Positions 40,885 to 49,657 of a DNA stretch of 64,000 bases are shown piece after piece; positions within the stretch are counted from its first letter, which is position 1, and every line of letters starts with the position of its first letter. The notes below the pieces were generated by a model, which worked only from the letters and a program-made list of their open reading frames with translations, did not search any database and was not told the origin of the DNA. Made by a program: the position numbers and the translations under genes. This DNA comes from CAXSBR01 sp964236495 (lineage in GTDB: Bacteria > Actinomycetota > Actinomycetes > Mycobacteriales > Jatrophihabitantaceae): positions 240,646 through 304,645 of the forward strand of contig CAXSBR010000003.1 in NCBI GenBank assembly GCA_964236495.1. Reading direction: 5' to 3'.

Positions 40885-41982
40885 ATGAGCACAGTGCAGC
40901 TCCAGCTCAGCGAGCACCCTCTGCCGCCGGTGACCGGATCGATCGGCATCACCCAGGGGGTCTACGGCGACCGCGGCAACCTCGAACTCGTCGCACCGGA
41001 TCCCGACGACGGTTTCTGGGTGTTCTGGTTCAACGGCGACGCCGTCGAGCACCGCAGCGGCGCTGCTCGCGGGCACTGGAACGCCGGGCTGCATGTGCCC
41101 ACCGGATCGCGCCTGATGTCCGCGCGAATCTCGCAAGTGTCAGTAGGGCCCCACTTCCTCGAGGTGGTGGGCCGGGTCGAGACTGGCACCCTGCACCGGT
41201 GGTACTGGACGCCCAGCGACGGCTTTCTGGCCGGCGGCACTATTACCTCCGCTGCTGGCGCTGCTGGCGCTGCCGGCACTGCGCCGGCTCGGCTCGTGGG
41301 TTCAGCCGATCAGCTGACCACGATGCGCGTCGACGACGCCGGCGTCGCGGTACTGACCAGCGGCGTGGAGCGTTATCCGAAGTTGTCATGGCACTCCAGC
41401 CACGTGCCCGTCGACGGGATTGTGACGTCGGTAGACATCGACGTCGCCCCCGACATCTCCCCCGGCATCGACAGCGACAACGACACCGACACCGACAGCG
41501 CCGCCGTCCAATCTGACGACGGGCAGTCCGTGCCGGCACTGGGCCTGGTCGTCGTGGACGCCCGTGCGCGCTGGCTGCGACCGATCGGTTCCGCCCGATG
41601 GCAGCTCGGCACCGCGCTGCCAGGCGAGTGGCGTACGGCGCAGATCCACGCCGTGAACCGCACCGCAGCGGTACTGACGGGCCTCGACATCGACGGTCGC
41701 CCGGTGGTCGCCGCCGTCACTCTGGATCACGCCGCCGGCTCGAAGCCAGGCTGCCCGGACGCAACGTTGTCCGACAGCTTCGTTGATCCCGGCGGGCCGG
41801 TCGATGACATAGCGGCGTGCCTGAGCACCTTGCCCGCGAACCTCGCCGCACCAGAACCCGCCCGCACGCTGGAGGTGGTCACCCGCACCGGCACCGAGCT
41901 GCACCATCTGCGCTTCGACGCCGGCGCCCTGCGCCCGCACCGCACCGGCCCGAATGCGATGCGCGCGCGGACGTGGAACTGA
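40885..41982 (+). CDS. Hypothetical protein in the sugar locus
   Basis: A 365 aa soluble, beta-rich protein with recurring W/F-rich strands (DGFWVFWFNGD, HRWYWTPSDGF, ARWLRPIGSARWQ); the pattern suggests a beta-propeller or lectin-like fold but no family was recognised. No signal peptide is present, so it should be cytoplasmic. It contains two short-period repeats: a 9-bp one giving SAAGAAGAAGTA (~41240-41290) and a 6-bp one giving an Asp/Thr/Asn/Ser acidic run (~41455-41500). It is divergent from the GH4 gene and shares the putative operator with the PfkB operon, so it probably takes part in the same pathway. Function unknown. Confidence 0.7.
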   Translation: MSTVQLQLSEHPLPPVTGSIGITQGVYGDRGNLELVAPDPDDGFWVFWFNGDAVEHRSGAARGHWNAGLHVPTGSRLMSARISQVSVGPHFLEVVGRVETGTLHRWYWTPSDGFLAGGTITSAAGAAGAAGTAPARLVGSADQLTTMRVDDAGVAVLTSGVERYPKLSWHSSHVPVDGIVTSVDIDVAPDISPGIDSDNDTDTDSAAVQSDDGQSVPALGLVVVDARARWLRPIGSARWQLGTALPGEWRTAQIHAVNRTAAVLTGLDIDGRPVVAAVTLDHAAGSKPGCPDATLSDSFVDPGGPVDDIAACLSTLPANLAAPEPARTLEVVTRTGTELHHLRFDAGALRPHRTGPNAMRARTWN

Positions 41983-42035
41983 GCCGAGCGCTACGCCGCA
42001 GCCGACAGCGGCCGACGGACATCGGCGACGGTTGT

Positions 42036-42069
42036 GGTCACCCACCCCTACATATGAGTGTGGGTGACC
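42036..42069. terminator. Stem-loop terminator between convergent genes
   Basis: GGTCACCCAC (42036-42045) and GTGGGTGACC (42060-42069), a perfect 10-bp inverted repeat (11 with the flanking T-A pair), loop 14 nt. It lies between the 3' ends of 40885-41982 (+) and 42103-42798 (-). No T run follows, as is common in actinobacteria. Confidence 0.8.
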
Positions 42070-42102
42070 AAAAGCGGACCAACGATCGCCGGGGCTGGGC
42101 GC

Positions 42103-42798
42103 TCAGTCGATGCGCTGCACCATCGTGTTGCTAAAGAAGTAGCGGTACCCGGCCGCACGGATTGCAGCGTCGTGCTGCTCACTGCCGCCGTAGGGCGACC
42201 CCCACAGATAAGCCATCGCCGGTGCGTCCTGGCCGGTGATGGCGTCCATCCGGCGTTTCGGTTCGAGGATCTCGCGCTCGAGGTCGGCATCGGTGATGAT
42301 CTCAGCGACGCCTTCGTGCGATGCGGTGTGCGGAGTGACGACATGGCGCCGGGACAGGTCCACCACCTCGTCCCACGTCATCGCGAGCCGGTCCTGCCCA
42401 TGTTCGACAGCCAGTAAGTCGATGCTGTGCGACCGGGCGAACTGCTCCTGTTCGGCCGGCGGACAGTCGACGAACCCGGTGCAGATGAAGAACCAGGCGC
42501 GGATGCCCAGCTCGTCGCACACCGGTGCCGCCACCTCGTAGTTGTTGCGGTAACCCTCGTAGAACACCGGCAAAAACGCCGGTCGGTCGTCGGCCCACTG
42601 CCCGGTCGCGTAGAAGGCGTCCAGCTCGTCGGGTCCGACGACGGCGAAGCGGCGCGTCAGCCGACTGAGCTCCAGCCGCAACAGGTGCCTGCTGTCGGCC
42701 GGGGTGTTGTGGAAGTTGAGCACCCGGACGTAACGGCCCTGCGTCAGCGCCCCGGCGTAATCACTGGCCACCGACTGCGCGGCGTCGACAACACTCAC
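42103..42798 (-). CDS. NodB-like polysaccharide deacetylase family protein, altered active site
   Basis: A 231 aa protein with a carbohydrate esterase 4-like barrel. Motif 2 is intact (TPHTASH: His157 and His161, the metal-binding H-S/T-x-x-H). Motif 1, normally T-F-D-D, reads V-F-Tyr80-Glu81 (FLPVFYEGYRNN): the catalytic-base Asp is replaced by Tyr and the metal Asp by Glu. The paralogue at 43215-43914 has the same FYEG, so this is a subfamily trait rather than random decay. The start is GTG 42798, overlapping the stop of its small partner gene (GTGA). No signal peptide is seen, so it should be intracellular. Possible roles: deacetylation of an imported amino-sugar, or a non-hydrolytic reaction on the same fold. 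Confidence 0.8.
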   Translation of the reverse strand: MSVVDAAQSVASDYAGALTQGRYVRVLNFHNTPADSRHLLRLELSRLTRRFAVVGPDELDAFYATGQWADDRPAFLPVFYEGYRNNYEVAAPVCDELGIRAWFFICTGFVDCPPAEQEQFARSHSIDLLAVEHGQDRLAMTWDEVVDLSRRHVVTPHTASHEGVAEIITDADLEREILEPKRRMDAITGQDAPAMAYLWGSPYGGSEQHDAAIRAAGYRYFFSNTMVQRID

Positions 42799-43214
42799 AG
42801 CGCCAGCTCCGGCTCGAAGGTGCCCACCGTCAAGGCTTGCACCGTGCTGATCAGGCAGCCCAGGTCGTCCGCACGCCGGGTCGGAAACAGTTCGTGACGC
42901 AGCACTGCCAGTTCGGTGGCCAGTTGGGTGCCTTCCGTTCGGACGCTGTGCTGCGCCGCCGAGGGCGTCTGGCGCGCGGTACGGGTCAGCGCAAGGAACA
43001 TCGGAATGCCCTCGCGGTCGAAGGAACGGTCCTGAGCTTTGCGCAGGCGCACCAGAGCCGGCTCGGGCACCGGCGCGACATCAGCGGAGAAAGTGGCGCC
43101 GGTAGCTCCCGCGGCAGTGGCGGCAATGGCGGCAGTGGCGGCATGGGCAGCGGCGGCGGTAGCGCTGGGGACGAGGGCGGCCGGCGCGGCAGCCGAGTTT
43201 TCTGGTTCCATCAC
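42795..43214 (-). CDS. Small partner protein of the NodB-like module (copy 1)
   Basis: A 139 aa protein with two parts: an N-terminal ~50-residue Ala/Thr-rich stretch encoded by imperfect 9-bp repeats (43075-43170), and a helical C-terminal ~80 residues. The latter aligns with the product of 43889-44170 along the pattern REG-x-x-M ... P-S-A ... R-x-EG-x-x-L-A ... R-x-DD-x-G-x-x-I-S. No known domain was recognised. The start is GTG 43214 or ATG 43211, directly after the preceding NodB stop (TGAGTGATG); its own stop overlaps the next NodB-like gene (GTGA). The strict pairing with a NodB-like gene, twice, implies a functional partner such as an adaptor or second subunit. Confidence 0.72.
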   Translation of the reverse strand: MMEPENSAAAPAALVPSATAAAAHAATAAIAATAAGATGATFSADVAPVPEPALVRLRKAQDRSFDREGIPMFLALTRTARQTPSAAQHSVRTEGTQLATELAVLRHELFPTRRADDLGCLISTVQALTVGTFEPELAL

Positions 43215-43914
43215 TCAGCCGATCCGCTGGAACATCGTGTTCGAGATCTGGTAGCGGTAGCCGGCCGCGCGTACCGCCGCGTCGTGGCGTTCGCTCAATC
43301 CGTAGGCGGTGCCGTGCAGCCAGACGAACGCCGGTGCCGACTGCCCGGTGGCTGCGTCCAATACCCGCTTGGGGGCGACGATCTCACGCTCGAGATCATC
43401 GTCGGTGGCGACGTCGTTGATACCCACGTGCGAGGCGGTGTGCGGCGTGACGACGTGGCGCTGCCCGAGGTCGGCGACCTCGTCCCACGTCATAGCCAGC
43501 CGATCGTCGGCCAACTCCTCACCCACCAAACCAATGGAGTGCGAGCGGGCGTAGTACTCCTGTTCCGCCGGCGGGCAGTCCACAAAGCCGGTGCAGATGG
43601 GAAACCACGCGGTGATGCCCAGCTCGTCGCAGATAGGCCCGGCCACGGTGGCGCTGTTGCGGTAGCCCTCGTAGAAGACGGGCAGGAAGGCAGGCCGCGA
43701 TCCCGGCCAGGAACCGGTTTTCGTAAAACCGGTCGAGGTCGGCCAGTGATACCGAGTCGAAGTGCTCACTCACGGCGGTGAGCTCGGTGCGCAGCTCGTT
43801 GGCCTGGCTGGCCGGCGTGTTGTGGTAGTTCGTCAGCCAGACGAAGTGGCCGGCAGCGATCGCGTCGGTGTGCCGGGCGAAGCCGAGATCAGCCACCTGA
43901 GCCACCCGCTGCAT
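43215..43914 (-). pseudogene. NodB-like protein, second copy, interrupted by a frameshift
   Basis: Homologous to 42103-42798. Residues 1-~71 are read from ATG 43914 (MQRVAQVADLGFARHTDA ... LDRFYENRFLAG). The rest (SRPAFLPVFYEGYRN ... VTPHTASHVG ... SNTMFQRIG, ending at 43215) is in another frame. Removing one G from the GGG at 43702-43704 (CCC on the plus strand) restores a continuous protein of ~232 aa that matches the paralogue across the junction. The second half has no stops or further lesions and retains codon bias, so this is a recent mutation, a sequencing error at a homopolymer, or a recoding site. The start overlaps the preceding small gene by 26 bases. Confidence 0.75.
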
Positions 43915-44170
43915 GCTCCTGTGCCGCGATCATCAGTGCGCTGATGACACCGCCGTTGTCGTCCTCACGCATCGTCGGGGCCACCGACCGATGGATCTCC
44001 TGCACCCGGGCGGCCAGCGCCGACCCCTCCCTGCGCACGATCGGGTCAGCACTGACCGGCAGCGGATGCCGCTCGTCGACCAGAGCCACGACCATCGCGA
44101 CGCCCTCCCGATTGCGGATGCGGGCCGTAGCCTCACGCAGGGTGCCGAGCACCGCGTGGTTGTCCTGCAC
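43889..44170 (-). CDS. Small partner protein of the NodB-like module (copy 2)
   Basis: A 93 aa helical, charged protein (VQDNHAVLGTLREATARIRNREG ... MREDDNGGVISALMIAAQEHAAGG). It is homologous to the C-terminal part of the product of 42795-43214 but lacks the Ala-rich N-terminal extension. GTG 44170 is set by GAAGGAG about eight bases upstream. It begins 101 bases after the DeoR gene stop and overlaps the following NodB-like gene by 26 bases. No family recognised; no membrane segment. The conserved R-x-DD-x-G motif at the C-terminal end is the best candidate functional site. Confidence 0.72.
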   Translation of the reverse strand: MQDNHAVLGTLREATARIRNREGVAMVVALVDERHPLPVSADPIVRREGSALAARVQEIHRSVAPTMREDDNGGVISALMIAAQEHAAGGSGG

Positions 44171-44271
44171 TACTTTTCTCCTTCTCAGTGACACCTTCTT
44201 CTGCGTCGGGTGCCGTCCCGCCCTCGCAGTTGCCTTGGCCCGGTCAGGCCCTCTGTTGCCCCGACAGGCCG

Positions 44272-45030
44272 TCACACGAGGCGCACGTCTACCTCCGCGT
44301 CCTGCAACGCGGCGACCGCACCGGCGGGGGCGCCCGTATCGGTGATGAGCGTGGAGATCTGGTAGAGCGCGGCCAGGCGAACCGGTCCGCGCCGGCCGAA
44401 CTTGCTGCTGTCGGCGAGTGCGACCACCGTCGGCGCACCCTCCAGCAGGCGCCGGTCGGTGCTGGCCTCGTGCACCGAGGCGCCGCTCAGGCCGCTGACC
44501 GGATCGATGCCATAGGCGCCGATGAAGGCCGTCTCCACCTGGAAGTCGCGGATCGCGTCCTCGGCCAGCGCACCGAGCAGGGACAGTTCGGCGTGCCGCA
44601 GCACCCCGCCCAGCACCACCACCGTGATACCGGGCTGGCGGGACAGCTGCATCGCCACGTTGAGGCCGTTGGTGATCACGGTGAGGCCTTCCCTGCCGTG
44701 CAGGTGGGCCAGCATGGCCTCGGTGGTCGTGCCGCCGGTGATCAGGATCGTCGAGTGGCTGCCCACCATCTCCGCCGCCGACTCGCCGATCCGGCGCTTC
44801 TCCTCGGTGTGCGCGGCCTCGCGCGCGATGTGGGCGACCTCGCCCTCGTCGGGCAGGCTGGCGCCACCGTGCACACGGCGCAACAACCCCTGCTCGTCGA
44901 GTTCGGTGAGGTCACGGCGGATTGTCGACGGGCTCACGCCGATCACGGTGGCCAACTCGTTGACATTGCCGGCACCGCGCACCCGGACCTGGCGCAGCAC
45001 TTCGCGCTGACGTTCGTGGATGAGCATCAT
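44272..45030 (-). CDS. DeoR/GlpR family transcriptional repressor
   Basis: A 252 aa regulator. N-terminal winged helix: HERQREVLRQVRVRGAGNVNELATVIGVSPSTIRRDLTELDEQGLLRRVHGGA (the DeoR signature). The C-terminal effector domain is of the phosphosugar-isomerase-like fold: EKRRIGESAAEMVGSHSTILITGGTTTEAM, LTVITNGLNVA, AFIGAYGID, VALADSSKFGRRG. Such repressors are normally released by a sugar phosphate. It is embedded in the transport/dehydrogenase operon, and the best candidate sites are the two copies of the 17-bp motif at 40858 and 49658. ATG 45030 or 45027. Confidence 0.94.
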   Translation of the reverse strand: MMLIHERQREVLRQVRVRGAGNVNELATVIGVSPSTIRRDLTELDEQGLLRRVHGGASLPDEGEVAHIAREAAHTEEKRRIGESAAEMVGSHSTILITGGTTTEAMLAHLHGREGLTVITNGLNVAMQLSRQPGITVVVLGGVLRHAELSLLGALAEDAIRDFQVETAFIGAYGIDPVSGLSGASVHEASTDRRLLEGAPTVVALADSSKFGRRGPVRLAALYQISTLITDTGAPAGAVAALQDAEVDVRLV

Positions 45031-45055
45031 GAGAGCACTCGCATTGCCCGCACGA

Positions 45056-46141
45056 TCAGTACCCGTGCACTCGGTCGAGAACGTTCAGCAACGGCTGACC
45101 GGCGCAGAGCCGGCGCAGATTCTGCTGCACGATGTCGAGCACCTGCGCTGCGTAGCGCGGTGCAAGGCCGCTGACGTGTGGGGTGACGAACACGTTCGGC
45201 TCGCTCCACCACGGGTTCTCAGGCGCCAGCGGTTCGGCGTCGAAGACGTCGAGCACTGCAGCGCGAATGTGCCCTGAGCGCAGCCGCGCGCGAAGCGCGG
45301 TTTCGTCCACGATGCCGCCCCGAGCAACGTTGACGACGACGGCGCCGAGCTTGAGAGCGTCGAGTGCAGCCTCATCGATCAGGTTCGCGGTCCGCTCGGT
45401 CAGCGGTACGACCACGACCAGGTAGTCGCTGCGGGCAAGCACCTCGTACAGCCGGTTCGGGCCCACCACCTCGATCGGCGTAGCACCGACTCCGTCCAAC
45501 GCCGGCTCGTCCACAGCAGCGTTGTACTGGCCGGCGCGGCGACTGACCTGCCCGGTTCGACTGACCCCCACGACGTTCATGCCGAACGCCTGGGCCAGCC
45601 GGCCGATCTCGCGCCCGATGCGGCCGTAGCCGACGATGCCCACGGTGGCGCCTCGCACCGGAGCGGGCAGCATCCGATTCCACCGATCCACCGGATCGGG
45701 CCATTGCCGGCTGTCGCGGGCGTCGAGCAGCGCCGGCAGCCGGTGCGCCGTGCCCAGAATGGCCCACAGCACGTACTCGGCCAGCGGCACCGGCGAGACG
45801 CCGCCGATCGTCGTGATCGGCACCGTGCTCGTCCAGATCGGATCCCGGCGGACGTGATCCACGCCCGAGGTGTCGAGCTGGATCCACCGCAACCGAGGCG
45901 CAACGTCGGAGGTAGGAAACGCGCCGTAGGTGTGCAGCACGTCCACCTGCGCCCACACCTCGGCCGGCACTTCGGCCGCCGACTCCGCCGGCAGCTGGCG
46001 CGCCTCGATCCCGTCATGCACCGACTCCACCGCGCGCAGGAACTGGTCGTCGAAACGCAGCGTGGACAGGTAGTTCACCCGCGCAGTACCGGTGAAAAGC
46101 GAGCTGCCCGCAGCGACGGAGGCAGCCGTCAAAGATGTCAT
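45056..46141 (-). CDS. D-isomer specific 2-hydroxyacid dehydrogenase family protein
   Basis: A 361 aa NAD(P)-dependent oxidoreductase interconverting 2-hydroxy- and 2-keto-acids. The Rossmann motif GATVGIVGYGRIGREIGRLAQAFG starts near residue 165. Catalytic Arg in NVARGGIVDE, Glu in DVFDAEPL and His in VTPHVSG are all present. The loop GVDHVRRDPIWTSTVPITTIGGVSPVPLAEY aligns substrate. It lies between an ABC permease and the DeoR gene in one run of minus-strand genes, so its substrate is probably a sugar-derived acid or ketoacid from the imported compound, for example that produced by the dehydratase at 37609. ATG 46141. Confidence 0.92.
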   Translation of the reverse strand: MTSLTAASVAAGSSLFTGTARVNYLSTLRFDDQFLRAVESVHDGIEARQLPAESAAEVPAEVWAQVDVLHTYGAFPTSDVAPRLRWIQLDTSGVDHVRRDPIWTSTVPITTIGGVSPVPLAEYVLWAILGTAHRLPALLDARDSRQWPDPVDRWNRMLPAPVRGATVGIVGYGRIGREIGRLAQAFGMNVVGVSRTGQVSRRAGQYNAAVDEPALDGVGATPIEVVGPNRLYEVLARSDYLVVVVPLTERTANLIDEAALDALKLGAVVVNVARGGIVDETALRARLRSGHIRAAVLDVFDAEPLAPENPWWSEPNVFVTPHVSGLAPRYAAQVLDIVQQNLRRLCAGQPLLNVLDRVHGY

Positions 46142-46160
46142 CGGCGGTACTTCACCGGCC

Positions 46161-47054
46161 CTACTTGATGCCGGAGCGGGCCAGGCCCTGCACGAAGTAC
46201 TTCTGGAACGCCACGAACAGCACCACCATCGGGATGATCGCGATCAGGCTCATCGCCATGATCGCGCCGTAGTCGGAGCCGTATTCGCTCTGCAGGTCGG
46301 TGACGGTTCCCAGCGGCAGGGTGAACAGTTGCTCGTTGCTGAACAAGGCCACCAGCGGCCAGGCGAATGCATTCCACTCACTGGAGAACGTGAGCAGTGT
46401 GAGCACTGCGATCAGCGGCTTGCACAGCGGCAGCACAATGGTGCGAAACGTTCGCAGCTGCCCAGCGCCGTCCACCTTGGCAGCTTCGAGGAGCTCGTCG
46501 GGGATGGCGATGAAGAACTGACGGGCCAGGAAAACGCCGAAGATGGCGGCGCTCTCGGGCAAGATCACGGCCCAGATGTTGCCGTACAGATTCAGCTTGA
46601 TGGAGACCTTGAACAGCGGCACCATCACCGCCTGCACGGGGATCATCATCGTGGACAGCAGCAACAGGAACAGCGCGTTCTTGCCGCGGAAGCGCAGCTT
46701 GGCGAACGCATAGCCGGCCAGCAGATTGCAGGTGACGGTAAGGATCGTCACCAGGGTGGCGATCAGCGTGGAGTTCCAGAACCAGCGCCAGACCGGAAAG
46801 CGATGGATCGGGGTCGTGAAGTTCGTCATGGTGAAGTGCTTGGGCCACCACTGCAGGCCCGCGGCGTACATGTCCGACTGTGGCGACACCGCCGTGATCA
46901 CCATCCAGTACAGCGGGAAGAACATCACCAGGCTGATGACGATCGCCGTCACCAGCCGCACGAAGTACCACTTGTTCTTCTTGGGCACCCGGCGCGTGAA
47001 CGGTGGATCGGCGGCGACTTCGGCGAGCACGACGGGCTCAGTGGTCAACGACAT
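46161..47054 (-). CDS. Carbohydrate ABC transporter permease (MalG type)
   Basis: A 297 aa inner-membrane permease of the CUT1 family with six hydrophobic segments. The EAA loop that contacts the ATPase is EAAKVDGAGQLRTFRTIVLPLCKP (about residues 185-210). The N terminus is cytoplasmic and basic. It pairs with the MalF-type permease twelve bases upstream and the binding protein further upstream. No ATP-binding subunit is encoded in the locus; actinobacterial CUT1 importers commonly share one ATPase (MsiK type) encoded elsewhere. Confidence 0.94.
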   Translation of the reverse strand: MSLTTEPVVLAEVAADPPFTRRVPKKNKWYFVRLVTAIVISLVMFFPLYWMVITAVSPQSDMYAAGLQWWPKHFTMTNFTTPIHRFPVWRWFWNSTLIATLVTILTVTCNLLAGYAFAKLRFRGKNALFLLLLSTMMIPVQAVMVPLFKVSIKLNLYGNIWAVILPESAAIFGVFLARQFFIAIPDELLEAAKVDGAGQLRTFRTIVLPLCKPLIAVLTLLTFSSEWNAFAWPLVALFSNEQLFTLPLGTVTDLQSEYGSDYGAIMAMSLIAIIPMVVLFVAFQKYFVQGLARSGIK

Positions 47055-47066
47055 CGGCTTGTCCTC

Positions 47067-48050
47067 TCAGTCCGCTTGATCGCGGGCGTTGCTGAACTTC
47101 CACTGCGCCGCGGTGATGCCCAGCGTGATCAGGTAGATGACGACGCCGACCGCCGCGCCGTAGCCCAGCTGCTGCGGGCCGTGCTCGTCGAAGCTGGTGC
47201 GGTAGGCGTAGGTGACGATCATCGTGGTGTCGTAGTCGGGTCCGCCTCGAGTCATCGCCCAGACAGTGTCGAACACCTGGAACGAATAAATCATGTTCAT
47301 GACGAGCAGGAAGAACGTCGACGGGCCGAGCAGCGGGAACGTCACCCGCCGGAATCGCTGCCACGGCGACGCGCCGTCCACGGTGGCAGCCTCGTGCACT
47401 TCTGGGCTGACGCCCTGCAGTCCGGCCAGGTAGATCAGCATGTCGAAACCGACGCGCTGCCAGATCGTCACGATGATGATCGACGCCATCGCCCAGGTGC
47501 CGTTGGACTGCCAGTGCGGCGTGCCCAGTCCCAGATCGTGCAGCAGCTTGTTGAAGAAGCCGTTGTACTCGTCGAACATCCACGCACCCAGCACACCGGT
47601 GGAGATGCCGGAGATGACCAGCGGCAGAAATATGATCGACCGGTAGACGGTCCGCCCCGGCAGGACGGTGTTGAGCAGCACGGCGATCGCCAGGCCGAGT
47701 CCCATCGCCAGCGGGATCGAGATCAGGCTGAAGACGCCGGTGTTCCAGAGCGTCTGCCAGAAGACGCTGTCCTTGACGAGGTCTGCGTAGTTGTTGATGC
47801 CCAGGTATTGCGCCGGCCCCAGCGAGCCCAGCTTCTGGAAGCTGATGACGAAAGCCAGCACCAGCGGCACCAGCAGGAACACACCGATGAGGATGAGATT
47901 GGGCAGCAAGAACCCGCCCGCCGCCATCAGCTCCGACAGCCCGCGGGCACCGGTGCGCGTCTTCAGAGGCGGCTCGATATCCTCCAGCGGAGCGCGCCGC
48001 TGTCGCCGGCCAACGGCAACGCCTGCCTTACTGGCGGTGCTCGAGCTCAT
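47067..48050 (-). CDS. Carbohydrate ABC transporter permease (MalF type)
   Basis: A 327 aa permease, six to seven membrane segments, CUT1 family. The EAA loop is EAATVDGASPWQRFRRVTFPLLGP (about residues 220-243). The basic N-terminal tail (GRRQRRAPLEDIEPPLKTRTG) is typical of actinobacterial MalF-like subunits. ATG 48050. It is 82 bases downstream of the substrate-binding protein gene and 12 bases before the second permease. Together with them it would import an oligosaccharide or a glycoside. Confidence 0.94.
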   Translation of the reverse strand: MSSSTASKAGVAVGRRQRRAPLEDIEPPLKTRTGARGLSELMAAGGFLLPNLILIGVFLLVPLVLAFVISFQKLGSLGPAQYLGINNYADLVKDSVFWQTLWNTGVFSLISIPLAMGLGLAIAVLLNTVLPGRTVYRSIIFLPLVISGISTGVLGAWMFDEYNGFFNKLLHDLGLGTPHWQSNGTWAMASIIIVTIWQRVGFDMLIYLAGLQGVSPEVHEAATVDGASPWQRFRRVTFPLLGPSTFFLLVMNMIYSFQVFDTVWAMTRGGPDYDTTMIVTYAYRTSFDEHGPQQLGYGAAVGVVIYLITLGITAAQWKFSNARDQAD

Positions 48051-48132
48051 CGCGGACCTCCGGTGGCGAATGTTTCAGCGGGTGCAGCGTGTTTGCAGCA
48101 GGTGCAGCGGGTGATCGGTGCCGACTACGCAC

Positions 48133-49542
48133 TCAGCTCGATAGCGCCTTGCTGACGCCGCTGGCGATGCGCTGGATCGTCTGGTCCGAGGACTGGCCGT
48201 GGAACGCCAGCTCCAGCTGGTCCTGCAGCACCGCGTTGATCGAGGCGAACGCGCCGATCGTCGACTCCTTGACCACCGTGTCGCTGATCGTCGCGGCCTG
48301 CTGTGCGCACACCTTCACCACGTCCGGGCGCGAGACGTAGCTGAGGTTCGCGGTGGCCAGTGACTTCAGCGTCGGCAACTCGATCGCCTGTTCGCAGAAG
48401 TACTTCATCGAGTCCTCCTTCACCAGGAACTGGAGGAACGCCGCGGCCAGGTCCGGGTTCTTCGTCGACTTGGTGATGACGATGGCATTGCCACCCAGAT
48501 CGGCGGCGGCCTTGACGTCGTGCGGCATGAACGTCGCCGCCCACGGGCCGCCCTTGTAGCCGACCTTCGGGTCGGCCAGTTCGGGCACGAGGAAGTCGCC
48601 GATGAACGTCATCGGAACGGTCTGGTTGAGAAAGAAGTTGTCCGAGTACACGCTGGTCTTGATGGTGTTGGTGACCGGCACCCACTTGTTGGTGAAGAAG
48701 CTCTTGGTGTAGTCCATCGCCTTCTTCGCCGGGGCCGACGGCAGCGCCACCTTCTTCAGGTCCGGCGTGAGCAGGGAGCCGCCGGCCTGGTACAGCCAGG
48801 ACGACCACCGGTACGCGCCTGCCTGCGTCCAGTCGTAGGCAAACGGGAACTTCTTGGGCGGCAGCGTCTTGCGCAGCTTGGTCGCCACGGCAGAAAACTC
48901 GTCCCACGTCCAGGCGTCGGCGAGCTTGTCGGGCACCGCGGTGATGCCAGCGGTGGCGAAGGCGGCTTTGTTGTAGACGATGCAAGTGGTGTCGGTCTGA
49001 TGCGGCACGCCGTAGGGAACGCCGTTGTACTTCACGGCATCCCACAGTGCGGGCAGGAAGGAAGCAGCGGCGGTGGCATCGAAGTACGGGCTCAGGTCGA
49101 GCAGAACACCCTTGGCGCTGTACTTGCCGATGGTGGTGTAGTCCACGCGAAAGATGTCGGGCGCCTTGCCGGACTGGATGCCGCGGTCTATGCCGGCGAA
49201 GAAGCCGTCGTAGGGCGACACCTTGAGCGTGATCGTGGTTCCGGGATGCGCGGCCTCGAACTTCTTCTTGGCGTAGTTGAAGCCGGCCAGCTCACCTGTG
49301 CTTCCGCCCCAGAACCCGAAGGTCAGATTGCCCTTGACGTTCGCCAGGTTCTTCTGGCTGCTCGACGCCGCCGGTGCGCTGGCACCGCTACTGGTGCTGG
49401 TTCCGCCGGCTGTGCTTCCGGTAGCGCTGGCGCTGCTGCCGCCGCCGTTGCTGCCCGAGTGTGTGGACGAACAGGCAGCCAAACCCACCGTTGCTGCGCC
49501 GCCCACCCCGGCCGCCAGAAAACCCCGCCGTGACAGTTCCAT
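48133..49542 (-). CDS. Extracellular sugar-binding lipoprotein of ABC transporter, Tat-type signal
   Basis: A 469 aa solute-binding protein (SBP family 1). The signal MELSRRGFLAAGVGGAATV has a twin-arginine SRRGFL motif and ends in a lipobox (GLAAC), so it is probably exported folded and lipid-anchored. A Gly/Ser/Ala linker made of short repeats follows. The mature part shows the usual LTFGFWGGSTGELAGFNYA and FRVDYTTIGKYSAKGVLLDLSPYF patterns. ATG 49542 is preferred (GGGAG ahead) over the in-frame GTG at 49611. It is the first gene of the ~7.5-kb minus-strand operon. A promoter-like TTGACG/TAGAAA pair lies at about 49617 to 49594 (reading on the minus strand). Confidence 0.93.
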   Translation of the reverse strand: MELSRRGFLAAGVGGAATVGLAACSSTHSGSNGGGSSASATGSTAGGTSTSSGASAPAASSSQKNLANVKGNLTFGFWGGSTGELAGFNYAKKKFEAAHPGTTITLKVSPYDGFFAGIDRGIQSGKAPDIFRVDYTTIGKYSAKGVLLDLSPYFDATAAASFLPALWDAVKYNGVPYGVPHQTDTTCIVYNKAAFATAGITAVPDKLADAWTWDEFSAVATKLRKTLPPKKFPFAYDWTQAGAYRWSSWLYQAGGSLLTPDLKKVALPSAPAKKAMDYTKSFFTNKWVPVTNTIKTSVYSDNFFLNQTVPMTFIGDFLVPELADPKVGYKGGPWAATFMPHDVKAAADLGGNAIVITKSTKNPDLAAAFLQFLVKEDSMKYFCEQAIELPTLKSLATANLSYVSRPDVVKVCAQQAATISDTVVKESTIGAFASINAVLQDQLELAFHGQSSDQTIQRIASGVSKALSS

Positions 49543-49657
49543 GGACACTCCCTCGATCGCCGGTCCCCCGTCCGGGTCCGTCGTGGAAATGTTTCTACGC
49601 CAATCAGTCAAGAAGCGTCAACAGTCGTCACACAATTTTTACCTGGCTGCTCGAATG

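Noticed and set aside
46092..48155. A 687-codon plus-strand open frame opposite the ABC transporter genes
   Set aside because: Gln/Arg/His/Asp-rich antisense of two clear permeases; long antisense frames are expected at this GC content.
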